Below are positions 54,398-62,610 of a DNA stretch of 64,000 nucleotides, piece after piece; position 1 is the first letter of the stretch, and each line of letters starts with the position of its first letter. The notes beneath the pieces are model-generated. The model was not told where the DNA came from. It ran no database searches and saw only the letters and a program-made list of their open reading frames with translations. Source of the DNA: Acidobacteriaceae bacterium (GTDB lineage Bacteria; Acidobacteriota; Terriglobia; Terriglobales; Acidobacteriaceae); contig JAPWKE010000003.1 of NCBI GenBank assembly GCA_028283655.1, positions 124,001 to 188,000 of the forward strand, given 5' to 3'. The translations under genes and the position numbers were made by a program.

Positions 54398-56740
54398 ATG
54401 CGAAACCTTCTCGTTGCAACACTTTTCTCCATGGGCGCGATGGCGCTCGCGCAGCAACCTGCGGCCACCACCAAACGCCCCATGACATTCACCGACCTGA
54501 TGGCGATGAAGCGCGTCAGCGATCCCCAGGTCTCGCCCAGCGGCAATTGGGTGCTCTTCTCGGTGACGGAAGTTTCGCTGGAGAAGAACCGCAAGGTGAA
54601 CCACCTGTGGTCAGTGCCTTTGGACGGAGCTGAAGACCACGGGCCAAAAGAGAGCAAAGTTACGAACGGCAGTGGCGAAAGCAACGGCCGCTTCTCGCCC
54701 GATGGCAAGTGGGTGATGTACACCTCGAGTGAGACGGGTTCGTCGCAGATCTGGCTCGCACCGTGGGACGAGAAGAACGGCAAGCTCGGCGCGGGGCATC
54801 AGGTGACGGCGTTGGAAACCGAGGCCGATGGTGCGATCTGGGCACCGGATTCGCGGCATGTGTTGTTCACGTCGAGCGTGTGGCCTGCGTGTGAGTCGAA
54901 GCTGGCGGCGGGGCCTGCGCATGATGATGCCGAGGCAAAGTGCAACGCGGACAAGGATGCGGCGGAAGCGAAGAACCCGGTGAAGGCGCGGGTGTTTGAT
55001 TCGTTGCTGTATCGGCACTGGAACCAGTTCATGGGGCCGAAGCACTCGCACATCTTCTATGCGGATGTGATGGCAGGCACGCATGTGTCGCCGACGGACC
55101 TGACGCCTGCGAGTGTGGTGGGTGATCATGAGGCGCCGACGTTCTCGCTGGGCGGACCGCTGGGGTATGCGATCTCGCCGGATGGCAGGGAGGTCGCTTA
55201 CGTGGTGAACCTGGATAAGGTTCCGGCGGAGTCGACGAACAATGATGTGTTTGTGCTGGCGGTGGGGGCTGATCCGAAGACGGCGAAGAAGGTGAGCACG
55301 GCGGCGGGGAGCGATGATGGTCCGCAGTACTCGCCGGATGGGAAGTGGCTGGCTTGGCGGAGTCAGGCTCGGAATGGGTATGAGTCGGACAAGTTTGATC
55401 TGGTGGTGATGGATCGGGCTACGGGGAATATCAGGAACCTTACGTCGAAGTTTGATCGAAGTCTGGATGAGTTTACCTGGGGTGGTACTGGATCTCTACT
55501 GACTTCGAACTCGCTCAGTGGTCATACGAATATCCAGCTTGTTACGTTGGAGGGCAAGCTGAGCAATACCTACAATACATTCGAGGCTGGCCCGAGAGGT
55601 GAGTACAGCGACATCATTCCACTGCATACAGAAAACTCGGTGGTTGCTGTGCGAATGGCGTTGAATGAGCCTCCTGAGATTGCCAAAATTGCAAACACGA
55701 TGGATAGTGGCACAACGAAAGATGGCCATGGCTTCTATCACTTTTTCGGCACGATGCATAAGAACCTCTCGCATCAGAACGACGCATTGGCTGCATCGTT
55801 GGAGTTACCGCGACTGGAGAATTTCGATTTCGCTGGCGCGAACGGCACGAAGGTGCAGGGCTTTATCGTGAAGCCCCCGAACTTTGATCCGGCGAAGAAG
55901 TATCCGGTGAAGTTTCTGATTCATGGTGGGCCGCAGGGGGCCTGGGGAGATGCCTGGTCGTATCGGTGGAACCCGGAGTTGTTTGCGGCGGATGGCTACG
56001 TTGTCGTGATGGTGAATCCGCGTGGGTCGGTGGGGTATGGGCAGAAGTTTACCGAGCAGGTGAGCGGCGATTGGGGTGGGCGTGCGTATGAAGACCTCAT
56101 GCGCGGGTTGAATTATGCGGAGCAGCATTACAGCTTTATCGACAAGGACCGCGAGTGCGCGCTGGGTGCGAGCTATGGCGGTTACATGGCCGACTGGGTA
56201 CTCACACACACGAATCGCTTCAAGTGCATCGTGACGCATGATGGCATGTACAACCCGCAGTCTGCGTTTGGTACGACGGAGGAGTTGTGGTTCAACGAGT
56301 GGGAGTATCGGCCGCTTGCGTCGAACGCTCCTGACGCCGTAGTGGAGCAGGCGAAGCCCGCGCACCCGTGGGACTTCTACGACAAGCCGGTAAGCGAAGA
56401 CCCGTTCCGCAAGTGGTCGCCGATGCTGCACATCAAGGACGCGCATACGCCGACGCTGGTCGTGCATAGTCAGCACGACTACCGTCTCGATGTAAGCGAG
56501 GGCTTTCAGCTCTTCACCGCGCTGCAACTGCTCGGTGTGCCCTCGAAGATGCTCTACTTCCCGGACGAAAGCCACTGGGTGCAGAAGCCGAAGAACTCCG
56601 AACTCTGGTACCAGACCGTCAACGACTGGTGCGATCGCTGGACAGGCATGGGCAAGTACAAGAGCGTCGGCCCGGAGACGAGCCCTGCTGCCGCGAAGCC
56701 TGCGATACGCGTGATGAAGTCCGGGAAGAACGGAGGCTAG
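54398..56740 (+). CDS. exported S9-family prolyl oligopeptidase/acylaminoacyl peptidase
   Basis: A 780-residue serine peptidase with a signal peptide (about 1-19, ending ALAQ). Residues about 40-490 form the beta-propeller that filters substrates (repeats such as SPDGKWVMYTSSETGSSQIW, SPDGREVAYVV, SPDGKWLAW). The C-terminal alpha/beta hydrolase (about 510-750) has HGGPQGAWGDAW, the nucleophile S592 in GASYGGYM, D694 in HSQHDYRL and H726 in DESHWV. All triad residues are in place. It probably trims short peptides in the periplasm. Its stop is 2 bases before the recX GTG, so the two are cotranscribed. Confidence 0.93.
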   Translation: MRNLLVATLFSMGAMALAQQPAATTKRPMTFTDLMAMKRVSDPQVSPSGNWVLFSVTEVSLEKNRKVNHLWSVPLDGAEDHGPKESKVTNGSGESNGRFSPDGKWVMYTSSETGSSQIWLAPWDEKNGKLGAGHQVTALETEADGAIWAPDSRHVLFTSSVWPACESKLAAGPAHDDAEAKCNADKDAAEAKNPVKARVFDSLLYRHWNQFMGPKHSHIFYADVMAGTHVSPTDLTPASVVGDHEAPTFSLGGPLGYAISPDGREVAYVVNLDKVPAESTNNDVFVLAVGADPKTAKKVSTAAGSDDGPQYSPDGKWLAWRSQARNGYESDKFDLVVMDRATGNIRNLTSKFDRSLDEFTWGGTGSLLTSNSLSGHTNIQLVTLEGKLSNTYNTFEAGPRGEYSDIIPLHTENSVVAVRMALNEPPEIAKIANTMDSGTTKDGHGFYHFFGTMHKNLSHQNDALAASLELPRLENFDFAGANGTKVQGFIVKPPNFDPAKKYPVKFLIHGGPQGAWGDAWSYRWNPELFAADGYVVVMVNPRGSVGYGQKFTEQVSGDWGGRAYEDLMRGLNYAEQHYSFIDKDRECALGASYGGYMADWVLTHTNRFKCIVTHDGMYNPQSAFGTTEELWFNEWEYRPLASNAPDAVVEQAKPAHPWDFYDKPVSEDPFRKWSPMLHIKDAHTPTLVVHSQHDYRLDVSEGFQLFTALQLLGVPSKMLYFPDESHWVQKPKNSELWYQTVNDWCDRWTGMGKYKSVGPETSPAAAKPAIRVMKSGKNGG

Positions 56741-56742
56741 AC

Positions 56743-57297
56743 GTGGCGTTTGGAAGACCGACAAAGCCGCGCGCGCCGAAGGGCTATACGGAGCTGCTCG
56801 ACTTCGCTGTAAAGTCTCTCGGCGCAAAGATGAAGTCCGAGCGTGACCTCCGTCGCAAGCTCGCAGAGCGTGCCTCTCCGGACGACGACGGTCGTGCGGA
56901 TGTCGAGCGCGTGATGGCGAAGCTGAAGGAGCTTGGCTATCTCAGCGACGAACGCTTCGCCGCAGACTACGCACGTCTGCGCCAGGAGAACGAAAAGCTT
57001 GGCCGCCGCCGCGTGCAGCAAGGGTTGATGCAGAAGGGCGTACCCTCTGCCGTGGCGAACGAGGCCATCGGCGCGCAGTACGACGAGGTCGACGAGGTGG
57101 TTCTGGCTCGTCAGTACGTCGAACGCAAACGGCTGAAACCACCCAGCGGCGACCGCGAGAAAAAGGCCAAGGAGACGGCGAAGATTATGCGGCGGCTCGT
57201 GGCTGCAGGCTTCTCCTCGCGCTCCGTATGGAAGGTTCTGCGCGACTGGGGCGGCAGCGACGTCGAAGAAGTCGATATCGCGGACGAGGACGCCTGA
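56743..57297 (+). CDS. recX: RecX, regulator of RecA
   Basis: A 184-residue protein starting at GTG 56743 with CGGAGG at 56731-56736. It is made of RecX three-helix repeats: YTELLDFAVKSLGAKMKSERDLRRKLAERA, then VERVMAKLKELGYLSDERFAADYAR, GRRRVQQGLMQKGVPSAVANEAI and a last AKIMRRLVAAGFSSRSVWKVLRDW. RecX blocks RecA filament growth and ATPase. The usual partner recA is not in the window. It is tied to the S9 peptidase gene by two bases only. Confidence 0.92.
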   Translation: MAFGRPTKPRAPKGYTELLDFAVKSLGAKMKSERDLRRKLAERASPDDDGRADVERVMAKLKELGYLSDERFAADYARLRQENEKLGRRRVQQGLMQKGVPSAVANEAIGAQYDEVDEVVLARQYVERKRLKPPSGDREKKAKETAKIMRRLVAAGFSSRSVWKVLRDWGGSDVEEVDIADEDA

Positions 57298-57326
57298 AGT
57301 CGTACAGTAAAAGGGTGGAGAGATAG

Positions 57327-58235
57327 ATGATCGTCCGTCCGAAACCGAACGTGTTGCAGTTGATGTTTATCTGGCGTCAATCCATCCTGACGCAGATTTA
57401 CGGCCAGATTCTTTCGATCTTCTTGTGGTCGCTCGCCGCGATAGGAATCGTGCGCCACTGGCCCACTGTCTTCCACGCCTGGAACGCCGCACCGTTCACC
57501 CTGCTCGGCGTCGCGATCTCCATCTTCCTCGGCTTCCGCAACAGTGCTTGCTACGACCGCTGGTGGGAGGCGCGCCGTCAACTCGGTGCGATGGTTGGCG
57601 AGATGCGTTCGTGGACACGCATCGTGCTTGCCTTGCCTGGTGAGGACGTTGAGCGTCGCCATCGCATGGTGCGCGGAGCCGCTGCGTTTACCTGGGCATT
57701 GATGGCTCATCTTCGCGGTAAACCAATGTCGCCTGAAGTGAGCGCCTACGTACCTGAGGAGTGGCTTGCAGCAGAGACCAACGACGTACCAACGCAGATC
57801 CTTGAGCACCTCAGCCTCGAAGCCGCAGCGATGCTGCGCGAAGACGTGATCACCGAGGTTGCGTACAAGCTTCTCGAAGAGCGCCTGGTGGCGTTCGCTG
57901 GGTTTCAGGTTGCGTGCGAACGCATTCGCGGAACTCCGACGCCTTTCACCTACACGCTCCTCGTACACCGCACGGCATATGCATACTGCGCCTTGTTGCC
58001 CTTTGGTCTGGTGACGTCGATGGGTTGGGGAACACCGTTGTTCGTCGCGCTGGTCGCGTACGCGTTCTTCGGCCTCGACGCTCTGGGCGATGAGCTCGAA
58101 GCGCCGTTCAGTGACCACCCAAACGCTCTCGCGTTGAGTTCGTTGGCCCGCACCATCGAGATCAGCCTGCTGCGTTCGATCGGGCAGACGCAGCTTCCTG
58201 CTCCGCTCGCGCCGACGGCCTGGATACTCGAGTGA
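57327..58235 (+). CDS. bestrophin-family anion channel protein
   Basis: A 302-residue membrane protein of the bestrophin (YneE/UPF0187) family. It opens MIVRPKPNVLQLMFIWRQSI and has FTLLGVAISIFLGFRNSACYDRWWEARRQLG, the conserved RNxxxYxRWWE region at the pore neck, and PFGLVTSMGWGTPLFVALVAYAFFGLDALGDELEAPF near the end, which matches the family Asp/Glu-rich selectivity region. Four helices are visible. Bacterial bestrophins form pentameric channels, some for cations. Start ATG has GGAG about 8 bases upstream. The TGA stop overlaps the next GTG start by four bases. Confidence 0.9.
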   Translation: MIVRPKPNVLQLMFIWRQSILTQIYGQILSIFLWSLAAIGIVRHWPTVFHAWNAAPFTLLGVAISIFLGFRNSACYDRWWEARRQLGAMVGEMRSWTRIVLALPGEDVERRHRMVRGAAAFTWALMAHLRGKPMSPEVSAYVPEEWLAAETNDVPTQILEHLSLEAAAMLREDVITEVAYKLLEERLVAFAGFQVACERIRGTPTPFTYTLLVHRTAYAYCALLPFGLVTSMGWGTPLFVALVAYAFFGLDALGDELEAPFSDHPNALALSSLARTIEISLLRSIGQTQLPAPLAPTAWILE

Positions 58236-59161
58236 GTTCGCAACCCACGAGGCTTGTCGCCATCGACTGGTCTGGCCGCATCGATGTGGCTGGGCAGCGG
58301 CGGCATATCTGGGCAGGCGTCTGGACGCAGCTTGCGAATGGTCGTGTGCGTGTGCAGCTTGAGGCTGGGCGGACGCGTGAAGAGATGGCCGCGTGGCTGA
58401 TCGAGCTTGCCGCGGAGACGCCGAGCATGGTGATCGGCATCGATGCCTGCTTTAGCTTTCCTGCGTGGTTTTTGGAAGAGCATGGATGTGCCGATGCGTT
58501 TGCGTTCTGGCGCAAGGCGAATGCGGGGCTGGCGGAGCAGTGGCTTGCGCGCGAGTGCGATGAGATAGCTCGCGATGAACGCTTCTGGGGCAAGCCGCAC
58601 AAACGGCCGGAGCAGTTCTGCGGCGAGGGATATCGGCGGATGTTTCGCTTTGCTGATTACGACAACAAGATCGCACAGGGGCTTGATGGGGGCGACCCGG
58701 AGCGAGCGGCGAAGATGCGTGGGATCACGGCGAAGTCTCCGTTTCAGATTGGCGGCTCGGGCTCGGTGGGGACGGGTTCGCTGCGCGTGATGCCGATGTT
58801 GGAGCGGCTACGCAAGGCGGGGTTTCGGGTGTGGCCGTTTGAGTCGTCCGCGGTGGGCGCGAAGCAGCCGCGACCGCTGGTGTGCGAGATGTACACGCGG
58901 CTGATGACGGGCGCGGTGGCGAAGTCGAATGCGGAGGCGCGGAAGGCGTATCTAGCGGCGAAGCGGAAGATGGATGCGCTGTATGCGTCGGTGGGCTCGG
59001 CGGTGATGCAGAAGGCGCGTGGGAGTGAGGATGCGTTCGATGCGCTGGTGAGCGTGGTGGAGCTTGCGCGGCACGCGGAGGAGTTTGCGGGGTTAAAGGC
59101 TACGCGAGATGCGGAGTTGAGGCGTGAGGGGCTGACGTGGTGGCCGGGAATTGTGGTTTAG
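58232..59161 (+). CDS. DUF429-like predicted RNase H-fold protein
   Basis: A 309-residue protein starting at GTG 58232 inside the bestrophin stop (GTGA). It has an RNase H-like opening, VAIDWSGRIDVAGQRRHIW, a second acidic site VIGIDACFSFPAWF and a late conserved VCEMYTRLMTGA with EDAFDALVSVVELA; these are three acidic clusters set like those of the DUF429 family. Loops with AKSPFQIGGSGSVGTGSLR and WPFESSAVG lie between them. A nuclease role is only predicted. The tight coupling with bestrophin makes cotranslation likely. It ends with a 4-base overlap onto the next convergent gene. Confidence 0.62.
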   Translation: MSSQPTRLVAIDWSGRIDVAGQRRHIWAGVWTQLANGRVRVQLEAGRTREEMAAWLIELAAETPSMVIGIDACFSFPAWFLEEHGCADAFAFWRKANAGLAEQWLARECDEIARDERFWGKPHKRPEQFCGEGYRRMFRFADYDNKIAQGLDGGDPERAAKMRGITAKSPFQIGGSGSVGTGSLRVMPMLERLRKAGFRVWPFESSAVGAKQPRPLVCEMYTRLMTGAVAKSNAEARKAYLAAKRKMDALYASVGSAVMQKARGSEDAFDALVSVVELARHAEEFAGLKATRDAELRREGLTWWPGIVV

Positions 59162-59592
59162 TAATTCACTGTCGGCTTGTAGTCGAGCACATCAAGGCGG
59201 GCGTAGTGCTCGTTGACGATGGTGAGCTGCTGGAAATTGTTTGGGCTCTCTGCTTGCGCTGGAATTGTTCTGAACTCAACTGTGGTTTCGTAGTCGCAGG
59301 CTTCGTGATGGTCTGATTGATGCTCGCGGCCCTCCAAGAAGTCTTTCGCATTGTTCACCAGGGTTGCGTAGACGCCTTGGTTCGGACCGCTTTTGTAGCT
59401 AATGGTAGATTTTCCGTCTTTGCTGATACGGACGGTGAAGGTTATCGAAGTTTGCAAGTGCGCAGCGCGAGCGATTGGCGGAAAGATCGGGATCCTCGTG
59501 TCGACGACATGTATGTTGTCGCAGCTAGGTCCTTGTGCGGTTGCAGCAGCCGAGATGAATGAGAAAAATACTGCGATCAAAAGTCCACGCAT
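59158..59592 (-). CDS. secreted TonB C-terminal-like protein
   Basis: A 144-residue protein starting at ATG 59592 with GAGG 5 bases upstream (GTG 59598 would be an in-frame alternative). Signal peptide about 1-20 ([20 protein letters not shown]). The mature part has a stretch typical of TonB_C domains: [31 protein letters not shown], that is, the P-x-Y/F-P-x-x-A-R pattern and the V-x-F-x-hydrophobic-x-x-D-G strand, then NNAKDFLEG. It has no membrane anchor as in real TonB, so it is a stand-alone periplasmic version. It diverges from alaS by 43 bases. Confidence 0.62.
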   Translation of the reverse strand: MRGLLIAVFFSFISAAATAQGPSCDNIHVVDTRIPIFPPIARAAHLQTSITFTVRISKDGKSTISYKSGPNQGVYATLVNNAKDFLEGREHQSDHHEACDYETTVEFRTIPAQAESPNNFQQLTIVNEHYARLDVLDYKPTVNY

Positions 59593-59635
59593 ATGCACCT
59601 CGCAGCCAAACTACACACTGATAAACTTGAAGTCT

Positions 59636-62317
59636 ATGCGTAACTTGTCCGGCAATCAGATTCGTGAAGATTTTCTGCGGTTTTTTGAAGGGAAGGGGCA
59701 CCGTCGTGTGCACTCTTCGTCGCTGGTTCCGGCCAATGATCCGACCCTGCTGTTTACCAATGCGGGTATGAACCAGTTCAAGGACGTGTTCCTTGGTGCC
59801 GAGAAGCGTGAGTACTCGCGCGCGACGACCTCGCAGAAGTGCGTGCGTGCAGGCGGCAAGCATAACGATCTGGAGAATGTCGGCTTCACGCGGCGTCATC
59901 ACACGTTCTTTGAGATGCTCGGCAACTTCAGCTTCGGCGACTACTTCAAGAAGGACGCGATTGCGTATGCGTGGGAGCTGCTGACGTCGCCGGATTGGTT
60001 TGGAATTCCGACGGACAAGCTCTACGTCACGATCTTCGAGGGCAATGAGAGCGTGCCGCGCGATGACGAAGCCGCTGCGTTCTGGATGGAGATCGGTGTC
60101 CCTGCGGACCGTATCTTCGGCATGCCGGCGAAGGACAACTTCTGGCAGATGGGCGATACGGGCCCCTGCGGTCCTTGCTCGGAGATCTTCTATGACCTCG
60201 GCGTCGAGGGAGCGGAAGAGGCTGGTACGGACAAGCCGTTCCCGCAGGACGATCAGCGTTACATAGAGATCTGGAACCTGGTGTTCATGCAGTTTGATCG
60301 CGCGAGCGATGGCACGCTGACGCCGCTGCCGAAGCAGTCGGTGGATACGGGCATGGGCCTCGAGCGCGTCTCGGCCGTGCTGCAGGGTAAGCTGTCGAAC
60401 TACGAGAGCGATCTGTTTACGCCGCTGATTGCTGCGGCGCAGAAGCTCACCGGCTTCAAGTCGGAGATGTCGTTGGAGCAGCTTGCGATCAGCGATAGTA
60501 AGGGTGCGCCTTCGCTGCGCATCATTGCGGACCATGCGCGTTGCGCAACATTCCTCATCGGCGATGGTGTGTTGCCTTCGAACGAAGGCCGCGGGTATGT
60601 GTTGCGCAAGATTCTTCGTCGTGGCATTCGTCATGGACGTTTGTTGGGGCAGGAGAAGCCGTTCATGCACGAGATGGTCTTGGTTGTGCGTGATGAGATG
60701 AAGGCGGCGTATCCGGAGTTGGTGGAGAGCGCCGAGCGCGTGGCGAAGGTGGTGCTCGCGGAAGAGCAGCAGTTTGCTCGTACGTTGGAGCTTGGTCTTC
60801 GCAACATGACGGAAGACGTACTGCGCGATGGTGCGAAGGCGTTCTCGTTGTACGAGACCTTCGGCATGCCGCTGGACTTCATGGTGGATGCGGCGCGTGA
60901 TGCGGGAATTGAGTTCGACACGGAAGGCTTTGAGCGCGCGAAGTTGGAAGAGCAGCAGCGGGCTCGTGCTTCGTGGAAGGGCGGATCGCAGAAGACGGCG
61001 GCGCCGGTGTATCGCGAACTCGCGCAGACGGTGTTTGAAGGCTACGGCGCTACGCGTGTCGATGGCGCGAAGGTGATGGCGCTGGTGAAGGATGGCGTGG
61101 GCGTCAGCGCGTTGAACGCGGGCGAGCGTGGCGAGGTTGTGCTCGATGCGACGAGCTTCTATGCGGACTCCGGCGGACAGGTCGGCGATGTGGGTTGGCT
61201 GTATGCGGCGGATCATCAGACCGCTGTGGCTGAGGTGAGCGGATGCAAGAAGCCGGTGCAAGGTGTGTTCGCGCATCAGGTGGTGGCCAGACACACGATC
61301 GCTGTAGGCGACACGGTGGACACCGCGGTGAACGTGGGTGTGCGCAATGCGACAATGCGCAATCACACGGGAACGCATTTGCTGCACGCGGCGTTGCGCC
61401 AGGTATTGGGCACGCATGTGAAGCAGGCGGGATCGCTGAATGATCCGGGTCGTCTGCGCTTCGACTTCTCGCACTTTACAGGTGTAGCCGAGGAAGAGTT
61501 GCAGGAGATTGAGGACATCGTCAACACGCAGATTCTGGCGAACACGCCCGTGCAGACGATGGTGGATGTGCCGATCGATGTGGCCGTGCACGAGTATGGC
61601 GCGATGGCGTTGTTTGGCGAGAAGTACGGCGAGCGCGTGCGCGTGGTGAAGATTGGCGACTTCTCGACGGAGCTTTGCGGCGGCACGCACATTGCGGCGA
61701 CGGGTGAGATTGGTTTGCTGAAGTTGGTGGGCGAGTCGAGTGTGTCGAGCGGCGTGCGTCGCGTGGAAGCGGTGACGGGCGCAGGTTCGTTGGAGCTCTT
61801 CCGCCGCGATGCCGAGGTGTCGAAGGTGGCCTCGCAGGTGGCGGGTGAGGCGAGCGCTTCGGCGCTGGTGGCTCGTCTGACATCGCAGGATGAGGAGCTG
61901 AAGAAGCTGCGTCGCGAGTTGGAGCAGATGCGCATGAAGTCGGCTTCGGCGGCGACGGCGGATGCGGCTTCGAACGCTGTGGAAGTGAAGGGCGTAAAGG
62001 TTCTCGCTCAGCGTGTCGACGCGTTGGACAAGTCGCAGATGCGCAACCTTGTGGATGAACTTCGCGGCAAACTGGGCACGGGCGTTGTGGTGCTGGGCGC
62101 AGCTACGGCTGAAGGCAAGGTTTCGCTGATCGTGGGTGTGACGAAGGAGTTGACCGGCAAGCTACAGGCAGGCAAGATCGTTGGCGCACTGGCGGCGAAG
62201 GTTGGCGGCAAGGGCGGTGGACGTCCTGACCTGGCTGAGGCTGGTGGCTCAGATGTAGCAGCGCTGGATGCTGCGCTCGCGGCTGCGGGTGAGGTTGTGA
62301 GCGAGCTTCTGGGCTAA
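59636..62317 (+). CDS. alaS: alanyl-tRNA synthetase
   Basis: Class II synthetase that charges tRNA-Ala and edits mis-charged Ser and Gly. From ATG 59636 it has 893 residues, typical for the bacterial enzyme. The aminoacylation domain has [35 protein letters not shown] and [19 protein letters not shown]; the editing domain has [17 protein letters not shown] and [16 protein letters not shown]; the C-terminal oligomerisation domain ends in [15 protein letters not shown]. The frame is open from 59402, but upstream of 59636 it overlaps the divergent gene and is not used. A strong terminator follows. Confidence 0.98.
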   Translation: MRNLSGNQIREDFLRFFEGKGHRRVHSSSLVPANDPTLLFTNAGMNQFKDVFLGAEKREYSRATTSQKCVRAGGKHNDLENVGFTRRHHTFFEMLGNFSFGDYFKKDAIAYAWELLTSPDWFGIPTDKLYVTIFEGNESVPRDDEAAAFWMEIGVPADRIFGMPAKDNFWQMGDTGPCGPCSEIFYDLGVEGAEEAGTDKPFPQDDQRYIEIWNLVFMQFDRASDGTLTPLPKQSVDTGMGLERVSAVLQGKLSNYESDLFTPLIAAAQKLTGFKSEMSLEQLAISDSKGAPSLRIIADHARCATFLIGDGVLPSNEGRGYVLRKILRRGIRHGRLLGQEKPFMHEMVLVVRDEMKAAYPELVESAERVAKVVLAEEQQFARTLELGLRNMTEDVLRDGAKAFSLYETFGMPLDFMVDAARDAGIEFDTEGFERAKLEEQQRARASWKGGSQKTAAPVYRELAQTVFEGYGATRVDGAKVMALVKDGVGVSALNAGERGEVVLDATSFYADSGGQVGDVGWLYAADHQTAVAEVSGCKKPVQGVFAHQVVARHTIAVGDTVDTAVNVGVRNATMRNHTGTHLLHAALRQVLGTHVKQAGSLNDPGRLRFDFSHFTGVAEEELQEIEDIVNTQILANTPVQTMVDVPIDVAVHEYGAMALFGEKYGERVRVVKIGDFSTELCGGTHIAATGEIGLLKLVGESSVSSGVRRVEAVTGAGSLELFRRDAEVSKVASQVAGEASASALVARLTSQDEELKKLRRELEQMRMKSASAATADAASNAVEVKGVKVLAQRVDALDKSQMRNLVDELRGKLGTGVVVLGAATAEGKVSLIVGVTKELTGKLQAGKIVGALAAKVGGKGGGRPDLAEAGGSDVAALDAALAAAGEVVSELLG

Positions 62318-62338
62318 CCCCTCTACTCCCGGGTAATA

Positions 62339-62382
62339 GAAAGGGCTGCGGAGAAATCCGCAGCCCTTTCTTGTTTTGCTTT
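62339..62382 (+). terminator. intrinsic terminator after alaS
   Basis: A 14-bp perfect stem (GAAAGGGCTGCGGA with its complement) capped by a GAAA loop and followed by TTGTTTTGCTTT. It begins 22 bases after the alaS stop. This is the strongest terminator in the window. Confidence 0.9.
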
Positions 62383-62412
62383 GAGAGAGATAGCCGGGTA
62401 ACAGAAAAGAAA

Positions 62413-62506
62413 ACGCGACGACGCCAAGGTCGCCAGGTTTCGCCACGAGAGTGGCGGCGGCAGGGCTGAGGGCCATCTCTACTCCAAAACGCAAAGGGCG
62501 CAGAGG
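62413..62506 (+). repeat. dispersed CGCCAAG / CGCAAAG repeat fragments
   Basis: ACGCGACGACGCCAAGG, then TCGCCAGG, at 62413-62437 closely matches 16691-16717. Further on ACGCAAAGGGCGCAGAGG at about 62488-62506 belongs to another form of the same family, and a related GACGCAAAGAGCGCGAAGG run occurs inside the next gene (63659-63690). The rest of the 293-base gap after alaS (62318-62610) holds only the terminator. Confidence 0.5.
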
Positions 62507-62610
62507 CAGTCCTGGCTTAGCGGACGGACGTGCTTTGAGGTATCGCCCGGGGTACGCCGGAGGATTCACAGGGCGAGATGGGCGGGGAGAAAACCTAGAC
62601 TAGATGAGCT

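Noticed and set aside
59525..61690. 721-codon minus-strand frame over alaS
   Set aside because: Shadow of alaS; rich in Arg, His and Leu with no recognisable domain.
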